A stretch of DNA of 64,000 nt from Bactrocera neohumeralis (Eukaryota; Arthropoda; Insecta; Diptera; Tephritidae): contig NW_026089623.1 of the NCBI RefSeq assembly GCF_024586455.1, forward strand, positions 10,822,204-10,886,203, in the 5' to 3' direction. Below the pieces are notes generated by a model, which saw nothing but the letters and a program-made list of their open reading frames with translations, was not told the origin of the DNA and searched no databases. Below are positions 53,701 to 64,000 of the stretch, piece by piece (within the stretch, counting starts at the first letter, position 1; each line of letters starts with the position of its first letter). The translations under genes and the position numbers were made by a program.

Positions 53701-56700
53701 ACTTCAAAAAGGCTTATTAGCATAAATATGTAAAGTTCATATTTTTACGCAACTTGATATCGATTGCTTAATGTGTATGTATCAAAAAAATCGATTCTAC
53801 ACCTTAATTTAAGATTGCAAAGCTGTTCCAAATACACTGTCGTTATGGCTATACGACAACTCTATGACAACTCCCATTACTTCAAAAAAGCTAATTAGCA
53901 TAAATATGTAAAGTTCATATTTTTACGCAACTGATATCGATTGCTTAATGTGTATGTACTAAAAAATCGGTTCTTCACCTTAATACAAGATTGTGAAATT
54001 GCTCCAAATACACCGTCGCTATGGCTATACGACAACTCTATGACAACTCTAATAACATCAAAACGGCTAATTAGCATAAATATGTAAAGTTCATTTTTTT
54101 ACGCAACTTGATATCGATTATTTAATGTGTATGTACAAAAAATCGATTCTACACCTTACTTAAGATTGTGAAATTGTTCCAAATACATTGTCGCTATGGC
54201 TATACGACAACTCTATGACAACTCCAATAACATCAAAACGGCTAGTTAGCATAAATATGTAAAGTTCGTAGTTTTACGCAACTTGATATCGATTCCTTAA
54301 TGTATATGTTCTAAAAAATCGATTATACACGTTAAAATAAGATTGTGAAATTGCTCCAAATACACTGTCGTTATGGCTATAAGACAACTCTATGACAACT
54401 CCAATAACATCAAAACGGCTAATTAACAGAAATATGTAAAGTTCATATTTTTACGAAATTTGATATCGATTGCTTAATGTGTATGTATTAAAAAATCGAT
54501 TCTACACCTTAATTTAAGATTGCAAATTGTTTCCAAATACACTGTCGCTATTGCTATACGACAACTCTATGACAACTCCAATAACATCAAAACGGCTAGT
54601 TAGCATAAATATGTAAAGTTCATATTTTTACGCACTCTGATATCGATTGCTTAATGTGTATGTACAAAAAATCGATTCTACACCTTAAATTAAGATTGTA
54701 AAATTGTTCCAAATACACTGTCGTTATGGCTATACGACAACTCTATGACAACTCCAATAACATCAAAACGGCTAATTAGCATAAATATGTAAAGTTCATA
54801 TTTTTACGCATCTTGATATCGATTTCTTAATGTGTATGTACTAAAAAATCGATTCTACACCTTAATATAAGATTGTTAGATTGTTCCAAATACACTGTCG
54901 TTATTGCTATACGACAACTCTATGACATTCCAATAACATCAAAACGGCTAGTTAGCATAAACATGTAAAGTTCATATTTTTACGCAACTCTAAATTGATT
55001 GCTTAATGAGTATGTACCAAAAAATCCATCCTACACCTTAAATTAAGATTGTAAAATTGTTCCAAATACACTGTCGTTATGGCTATAGGACAACTCTATG
55101 ACAACTCCAGTAACAGCAAAACAGCTTATTAACAGAAATATGTAAAGTTCATATTTTTACGCATCTTGATATCGATTCGTTAATGTATACGTACTAAAAA
55201 ATCGATTATACACATTAATATAAGATTGTGAAATTGCTCCAAATGCACTGTCGTTATGGCTATACGACAACTCTATGACAACTCCAATAAGATCAAAACG
55301 GCTAGTAAGCATAAATATGTAAAGTTCATTTTTTTACGCAACTTGATATCGATTGCTTAATGTGTATGTACTAAAAAATCGATTATACACCTTAATATAA
55401 GATTGTGAAATTTTTCCAAATACACTGTCGCTATTGCTATAGACAACTCTATGACAACTCCAATAGCATCAAAACGGCTAGTTAGCATAAATATGTAAAG
55501 TTCATACTTTTACGCAACTTGATATCGATTGCTTAATGTGTATGTACCAAAAAATCAATTCTACACCTTAATTTAAGATTGTGAAATTGTTCCAAATACA
55601 CTGTCGTTATTGCTATTGGACAACTCTATGACAACTCCAATAACATCAAAGGCTAATTAGCATAAATATGTAAAGTTCATATTTTTACGCAACTTGATAT
55701 CGATTGCTTAATGTGTATGTACCAAAAAATCGATTCTACACCTTAATATAAGAAATTGAAGTTGTTCCAAATACACTGTCGTTATGGCTATATGACAACT
55801 CTATGACAACTAAAATAACATCAAAACGGCTAATTAGCATAAATATGTAAAGTTCATATTTTTACGCAACTTGATATCGATTGCTTAATGTGTATGTAGT
55901 AAAAAATCGATTCTACACCTTAATATAGGATTGTGAAATTTTTCTAAATACACTGTCGTAATGGCTATGCGACAACTCTATGACAACTCCAATAACATCA
56001 AAAAGGCTAATTAGCATAAATATGTAAAGTTCATTTTTTTACGCAACTTGATATCGATTGCATAATGTGTATGTACCAAAAAATCAATTCTACATCTTAA
56101 TTTAAGATTTTAAAATTGTTTAAAATACACTGTCTTTATCTCTATACGTCAACTCTATGACAACTCCAATAACATCAAAGCGGCTAATTAACAGAAATAT
56201 GTAAAGTTCATATTTTTACGCAACTTGATATCGATTGCTTAATGTGTATGTACCAAAAAATCAATTCTACACCTTAATTTAAGATTTTAAAATTGTTCCA
56301 AATACACTGTCGTTATGGCTATACGACAACTCTATGACAACTCCAATAACATCAAAGCGGCTAATTAACAGAAATATGTAAAGTTCATATTTTTACGCAT
56401 CTTTGATATCGATTGCTAAATTTGTATGTACTAAAAAATCGATTACACACCTTAATATAAGATTACGAAATTGCTCCAAATACACTGTCGTTATGGCTAT
56501 GCGACAACTCTATGACAACTCCAGTAACATCAAAACGGCTAGTTAGCATAAATTTGTAAAGTTCATATTTTTACGCAATTTGATGTCGATTGCTTAATGT
56601 ATGTGTACTAAAAAATCGATTCTACACCTTAATATAAGATTGTTAAAATGCTCCAAATACACTGTCGTTATGGCTATACGACACCTCTATGACAAATCCA

Positions 56701-59700
56701 ATAACATCAAAACGTCTAGTTGGCATAAATATGTAAAGTTCATATTTTTACGCAACTTGATATCGATTGCTAAATGTGCATGTTCTAAAAAATCAATTCT
56801 ACACCTTAATTTAAGATTGTAAAGTTGTTCCAAATACACTGTCGCTATTGCTATAGGATAACTCTATGACAACTCCAATAACATCAAAACGGCTAGTTAG
56901 CATAAATATGTAAAGTTCATATTTTTACGCAACCTGATATCGATTGCATAATGTGTATGTACCAAAAAATCGATTCTACACCTTAATATAAGATTGTAAA
57001 ATTGTTCCAAATACACTGTCGCTATTGCTATAGGACAACTCTATGACAACTCCAATAACTTCAAAACGGCTAATTAGCATAAATATGTAAAGTTCATATT
57101 TTTACGCAACTTGATATCGATTGCATAATGTGTATGAACCAAAAAATTAATTCTACACCTTAATATAAGATTGTGAAATTGCTCCAAATACACTGTCGTT
57201 ATGGCTATACGAACAACTCTATGAAAGCTCCAATAACATCAAAAAGGCTAATTAGCATAAATATGTAAAGTTCATTTTTTTACGCAACCTGATATCGATT
57301 GCATAATGTGTATGTACCAAAAAATCAATTCTACACCTTAATTTAGGATTGTTAAATTGTTGCAAATACACAGTCGCTATTGCTATAGAACAACTCTATA
57401 CAAGCTCCAATAACATCAAAACGGGTAATTAGCATAAATATTTAAAGTTCATATTTTTACGCATCTTGATATCGATTGCATAATGTGTATGTACCAAAAA
57501 ATCAATTTTACATCTTAATTTAAGATTGTAAAGTTGTTCCAAATACACTGTCGCTATTGCTATAGAACAACTCTATGACAACTCCAATAACATCAAAACG
57601 GCTAATTAACAGAAATATGTAAAGTTCATATTTTTACGCATCTTGATATCGATTGCTTAATGTGTATGTACTAAAAAATCGATTATACACCTTAATATAA
57701 GATTGTGAAATTTTTCCAAATACACTGTCGTTATGGCTACACGACAACTCTATGACAACTCCAATAACTTCAAAAAGGCTAATTAGCATAAATATGTAAA
57801 GTTCATATTTTTACGCAACTTGATATCGATTGCTTAATGTGTATGTACTAAAACATCGATTCTACACCTTAATATAAGATTGTGAAATTTTTCCAAATAC
57901 ACTGTCGTTATGGCTATACGACAACTCTATGACAACTCCCATAACTTCAAAAAGGCTAATTAGCATAAATGTGTAAAGTTCATATTTTTACGCAACTTGA
58001 TATCGATTGGTTAATGTGTATGTACCAAAAAAATCAATTCTACACCTTAATTTAAATTTGTAAAATTGTTCCAAATACACGGTCGCTATTGATGTAGGAC
58101 AACTCTATGACAACTCCAATAACATCAAAACTGCTAATTTGCATAAATATTTAAAGTTCATATTTTTACGCAACTTGATATCGATTGCATAATGTGTATG
58201 TACCAAAAAATCAATTTTACATCTTAATTTAAGATTGTAAAATTGTTCCAATTACACTGTCGCTATGGCTATACGACAACTCTATGACAACTCCAATAAC
58301 ATCAAAACGGCTAGTTAGCATAAATATGTAGAGTTCATATTTTTACGCATCTTGATATCGATTGCATAATGTGTATGTACTAAAAAATCAATTCTACACC
58401 TTAATATAAGATTGTGAAATTTTTCCAAATACACTGTCGTTATTGCTATACGACAACTCTATGACAACTCCAATAACATCAAAACGGCTAATTGGCATAA
58501 ATATGTAAAGTTCATTTTTTTACGCAACCTGATATCGATTGCATAATGTGTATGTACCAAAAAATCAATTCTACACCTTAATTAAGATTGCAAATTGTTC
58601 CAAATACATTGCCGCTATGGCTATAGGAACACTCTATGACAACTCCAATAACAACTAAACGGCTATTTAGCATAAATATGTAAAGTTAATATTTTTACGC
58701 AACTTGATATCGATTGCTTAATGTGTATGTACCAAAAAATCGATTCTACACCTTAATATAAGATTGTAAAATTGTTCCAAATACACAGTCGCTATTGCTA
58801 TAGGACAACTCTATGACAACTCCAATAACATCAAAACGGCTAATTTGCATAAATATGTAAAGTTCATATTTTTACGCATCTTGATATCGATTGCTTAATG
58901 AATATGTACTAAAAAATCGATTCTACACCTTGATATAAGATTGTGAAATTTTTCCAAATACACTGTCGTTATGGCTATACGACAACTCTATGAAAACTCC
59001 CATAACTTCAAAAAGGCTAATTAGCATAAATATGTAAAGTTCATATTTTTACGCAACTGATATCGATTGCATAATGTGTATGTACCAAAAAATCGATTCT
59101 ACACCATAATATAAGATTGTGAAATTGTTCCAAATACACTGTCGTTATGGCTATACGACAACTCTATGACAACTCCAATAACATCAAAAAGGCTAATTAG
59201 CATAAATATGTAAAGTTCATATTTTTACGCAAGTTGATATCGATTGCTTAATGTATGTATATGTTCCAAAAAATCGATTCAACACCTTAATATAAGATTG
59301 TAAAGTTGCTCCAAATACACTGTCGTTATTGCTATAGAACAACTCTATGACAACTCCAATAACATCAAAACGGCTAATTAGCATAAATATGTAAAGTTCA
59401 TATTTTTACGCAACTTGATATCGATTGCTTAATGTGTATGTATCCAAAAATCGATTCTACACCCTAATTTAAGATTGTAAAATTGTTCCAAATATACTGT
59501 CGTTATGGCTATACGACAACTCTATGACAACTCCAATAACATCAAAGCGGCTAATTAACAGAAATATGTAAAGTTCATATTTTTACGCATCTTGATATCG
59601 ATTGCATAATATGTATGTACCAAAAAATCTTCTACACCTTAATTTAGGGTTGTAAATTGCTCCAAATACAATACAACTCTATGACAACTCCAATAACATC

Positions 59701-62700
59701 AAAACGGCTAGTTAGCATAAATATGTAAAGTTCATATTTTTACGCAACTTGATATCGATTGCTAAATGTGTATGTACTAAAAAATCGATTATACACCTTA
59801 ATATAAGATTGTGAAATTGCTCCAAATACACTGTCGTTATGGCTATACGACAACTCTATGACAACTTCAATAACATCAAAAAGGCTAATTAGCATAAATA
59901 TGTAAAGTTCATATTTTTACGCAACCTGATATCGATTGCATAATGTGTATGAACCAAAAAATCAATTCTACACCTTAATTTAAGATTGTAAAATTATTTC
60001 AAATACACTGTCGCTATTGCTATAGGACAACTCTACGACAACTCCAATAACATCAAAACGGCTAGTTAGCATAAATATGTAAAGTTCATATTTTTACGCA
60101 ACTCTATATTGATTGCTTAATGAGTATGTACCAAAAAATCCATCCTACACCTTAAATTTAGGATTGTAAAATTATTTCAAATACACTGTCGCTATTGCTA
60201 TAGGATAACTCTATGACAACCCCAATAACATCAAAAGGGCTAGTTAGCATAAAAATGTAAAGTTCATATTTTTACGCAAACTGATATCGATTGCTTAATG
60301 TGTGTGTACCAAAAAATCGATTCTACACCTTAATATAAGATTGTTAAGATTGTTCCAAATACACTGTCTTTATGGCTATACGACAACTCTATGACAACTC
60401 CAATAACATCAAAACGGCTAGTTAGCATAAACATGTAAAGTTCATATTTTTACGCATTTTTATATTGATTGCTTAATGAGTATGTACCAAAAAATCCATC
60501 CTACACCTTAAATTAAGATTGTAAAATTGTTCCAAATACACCGTCGTTATTGCTATAGGACAACTCTATGACAACTCCAATAACAGCAAAACGGCTAATT
60601 AACAGAAATATGTAAAGTTCATATTTTTACGCATCTTGATATCGATTCCTTAATGTATATGTACTAAAAAATCGATTATACACGTTAATATAAGATTGTG
60701 AAATTGCTCCAAATGCACTGTCGTTATGGCTATACGACAACTCTATGACAACTCCAATAACATCAAAACGGCTAATTAACAGAAATATGTAAACTTCATA
60801 TTTTTACAAAACTTGATATCGATTGCTTAATGTGTATGTATTAAAAAATCGATTCTACACCTTAATATAAGATTTTAAATTTTTCAAATACACTGTCGCT
60901 ATTGCTATAGGACAACTCTATGACAACTCCAATAACATCAAAACGGCTAATTAGCATAAATATGTAAAGTTCATATTTTTACAAAACTTGATATCGATTG
61001 CTTAATGTGTATGAACCAAAAAATCCATCCTACACCTTAAATTAAGATTGTCAAATTGTTCCAAATACACTGTCGTTATGGCTATATGACAACTCTATGA
61101 CAACTCCAATAACATCAAAACGGCTAGTTAGCATAAATATGTAAAGTTCATATTTTTACGCAACTTGGTATCGATTGCTTAATGTATATGTACTAAAAAA
61201 TCGATTCTACACCTTAATATAAGATTGTGAAATTGCTCCAAATACACTGTCGTTATGGCTATACGACAACTCTGTGGACACTCCAATAACTGCAAAGCGG
61301 CTAATTAGCATAAATATGTAAAGTTCATTTTTTTACGCAACTTGATATCGATTGCTTAATGTGTATGTACCAAAAAATCGGTTCTACACCTTAATATAAG
61401 ATTGTAAAATTGTTCCAAATACACTGTCGCTATTTCTATAGGACAACTCTATGACAACTCCAATAACATCAAAACGGCTAGTTAGCATAAATATGTAAAG
61501 TTCATATTTTTACGCAACTTGATATCGATTGCATAATGTGTATGAACCAAAAAATCCATCCTACACCTTAAATTAAGATTGTCAAATTGTTCCAAATACA
61601 CTGTCGTTATGGCTATATGACAACTCTATGAAAACTCCAATAACATCAAAACGGCTAATTAGCATAAATATGTAAAGTTCATAGTTTTACGCAACTTGAT
61701 ATCGATTCCTTAATGTATATGTTCTAAAAAATCGATTCTACAGCTTAATATAAGATTGTGAAATTGCTCCAAATACACTGTCGTTATGGCTATACGACAA
61801 CTCTATGACAACTCCAATAACATCAAAACGGCTAGTTAGCATAAATATGTAAAGTTCATATTTTTACACAACTTGATATCGATTGCTTAATGTGTATGTA
61901 TCAAAAAATCAATTCTACACCTTAATTTAAGATTGCAAAGTTGTTCCAAATACACTGTCGCTATTGCTATACGACAACTCTATGACAACTCCAATAACAT
62001 CAAAACGGCTAATTTGCATAAATATGTAAAGTTCATATTTTTACGCAACTTGAAATCGATTGCTTAATGTGTATGTACTAAAAAATCCATTCTACACCTT
62101 AATATAAGATTGTGAAATTGCTCCAAATACACTGTCGTTATTGCTATACGACAACTCTATGACAACTCCAATAACATCAAAACGGCTAATTTGCATATAT
62201 ATGTAAAGTTCATATTTTTACGCATCTTGATATCGATTGCATAATATGTATGTATCAAAAAATCGATTTCTACACCTTAATATAAGATTATGAAATTGTT
62301 CCAAATACACTGTCGCTATTGCTATAGTACAACTCTATGACAACTCCAATAACATCAAAACGGTTAATTAGCATAAATATGTAAAGTTCATATTTTTACG
62401 CATCTTGATATCGATTGCTTAATGTGTATGTACTAAAAAATCGATTCTACACCTTAATATAAGATTGTGAAGTTGCTCCAAATACACTGCCGCTATGGCT
62501 ATACGACAACTCCATGACAACTCCACTAACATCAAAACGGCTAATTAAAAGAAATATGTAAAGTTCATTTTTTACGCATCTTGATATCGATTGCTTATTG
62601 TATGTACTAAAAAATCGATTCTACACCTTAATATAAGATTATAAATTGTTTCAAATACACTGTCGCTATTGCTATAGGACAACTCTATGACAACTCCAAT

Positions 62701-64000
62701 AACATCAAAACGGCTAATTAGCATAAATATGTAAAGTTCATATTTTTACGCAACCTGATATCGGTTGCATAATGTGTATGCACTAAAAAATCGATTCCAC
62801 ACCTTAATTAAGATTGTGAATTTTCTCCAAATACACTGTCGTTATGGCTATACGACAACTCTATGACAACTCCAATAACATCAAAACGGCTAATTAACAG
62901 AAATATGTAAAGTTAATATTTTTACGCAACTTGATATCGATTGCTTAATGTGTATGTACCAAAAAATCGATTCTACACCTTAATTTAAGATTGTTAAATT
63001 GTTCCAAATACATTGTCGCTATGGCTATAGGACAACTCTATGACAACTCCAATAACATCAAAACGGCTAGTTAGCATAAATATGTAAAGTTCATATTTTT
63101 ACGCAACTTGATATCGATTGCTTAATGTGTATGTTTAAAAAAATCGATTATACACCTTAATATAAGATTGTGAAATTGCTCCAAATACACTGTCGCTATG
63201 GCTATACGACAACTCTATGAAAACTCCAATAACATCAAAAAGGCTAATTAGCATAAATATGTAAAGTTTATATTTTTACGCATCTTGATATCGATTGCTT
63301 AATGTGTATGTACCAAAAAATTCAATTCTACACCTTAATTTAAGATTGTAAAATTATTTCAAATACACTGTCGCTATTGCTATAGGACAACTCTATGACA
63401 ACTCCAATAACATCAAAACGGCTAGTTAGCATAATATGTAAAGTTCATATTTTTACGCAACTTGATATCGATTGCTTAATGAGTATGTACCAAAAAATCC
63501 ATCCTACACCTTAATTAAGATTGTAAAATTGTTCTAAATACACTGTCGTTATGGCTATATGACAACTCTATGACAACTCCAATAACATCAAAACGGCTTA
63601 TTAGCATAAATATGTAAAGTTCATAGTTTTACGCAACTTGATATCGATTCCTTAATATGTAAGTACTAAAAATCGATTCAACACCTTAATATAACATTGT
63701 TAGATTGTTCCAAATACACTGTCTTTATGGCTATACGACAACTCTATGACAACTCCAATAACATCAAAACGGCTAATTAGCATAAATTTGTGAAGTTCAT
63801 ATTTTTACGCAACTTGATATTAATTGCTAAATGTGTATGTACCAAAAAATCCATTCTACACCTTAAATTAAGATTGTAAAATTGTTCCAAATACTCTGTC
63901 GTTATGGCTATAGGACAACTCTATGACAACTCCAATAACATCAAAACAGCTTATTAACAGAAATATGTAAAGTTCATATTTTTACGCATCTTGATATCGA
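50714..64000. repeat. 177-bp satellite array, about 75 monomers, continuing past the window
   Basis: The phrase CCAATAACATCAAAAC starts at 50715, 50892, 51069 and 51246, and again at 63049 and 63226, each time 177 bp apart. The monomer contains GTAAAGTTCATATTTTTACGC, TTGATATCGATTGCTTAATG, AAAAAATCGATTCTACACC and TGTCGTTATGGCTATACGAC blocks. It is AT-rich, head-to-tail, with about 5-10% variation judged by eye and a few small indels. No transposon interrupts the 13.3 kb. The ORFs at 53895 and 56601 are chance readings of the repeat. Confidence 0.97.

Noticed and set aside
53895..56822. ORFs inside the satellite
   Set aside because: They are chance open frames of the 177-bp repeat and contain repeated satellite words.
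50714..64000. CRISPR array
   Set aside because: Repeats are contiguous 177-bp monomers without spacers and the context is eukaryotic.

Overview
This window looks like transposon-rich, satellite-bearing heterochromatin from a dipteran, most likely a tephritid fruit fly or close relative. I infer this from the repeat families: a LINE whose endonuclease and reverse transcriptase read like the very common tephritid element, mini-me/HINE-like elements with (GTCY)n tracts, mariner, Tc1, hAT, Harbinger and Helitron remnants, 17.6/297-like and errantivirus-like Ty3/gypsy, and BEL/Pao. I found no single-copy host gene, tRNA, rRNA or CRISPR array. Almost every coding trace is a broken transposon gene. 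Three runs of exactly 100 N (20611-20710, 33276-33375, 50614-50713) are assembly gaps.

Layout, left half. 1-2374 is a minus-strand Ty3/gypsy remnant (G1). 2375-2852 is a mini-me-like element and 2904-3003 a SINE-like insertion with target duplications. 3759-7430 is a minus-strand BED-type hAT transposon, broken by a HINE (4395-5434) and a TA-flanked MITE (6268-6724). 7435-18570 is one plus-strand 17.6/297-like Ty3/gypsy element (G2), opened up by LINE, mariner, Helitron, repeat and hAT insertions. Its 5' LTR, PBS, Gag, protease, RT, integrase C-terminus and 3' LTR can still be found in order. 19291-20430 holds a small minus-strand gypsy integrase remnant followed by a 304-bp tandem duplication.

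Layout, middle. 20711-29017 is a tandem array of a deleted BEL/Pao element (period about 5,914 bp, minus strand). It has 579-bp LTRs, a tRNA-Tyr-type primer site, a HINE carried inside the leader of both copies, and a Gag frame interrupted by a single stop, with protease and RT removed. 29019-32394 is a second, diverged BEL/Pao copy that keeps RT, RNase H, protease and Gag pieces. 33841-35044 is a Hermes/hobo-like hAT fragment. 35400-38830 is an errantivirus-like gypsy copy split by a Harbinger-type MITE (36066-36599) and a foldback mariner (37363-38343). Harbinger, LINE, Helitron-associated and Tc1 fragments follow to 41087.

Layout, right half. 41956-44940 (minus) and 44940-46860 (plus) are two LINE copies lying head to head; the plus copy carries a 435-bp foreign insert with 10-bp target repeats. 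47732-50010 is a Jockey-type ORF1 interrupted by an unclassified 1.1-kb inverted-repeat element (47894-48995) and a TTA-flanked MITE (49653-49978). A second LINE begins near 50018 and runs into a gap. From 50714 to the end lies an AT-rich satellite of about 75 monomers of 177 bp.

These genes do not form a pathway. The information lies in the nesting order (which element sits in which), in the tandem BEL array, and in the satellite. All calls come from reading motifs and short alignments by eye; no database search was run.
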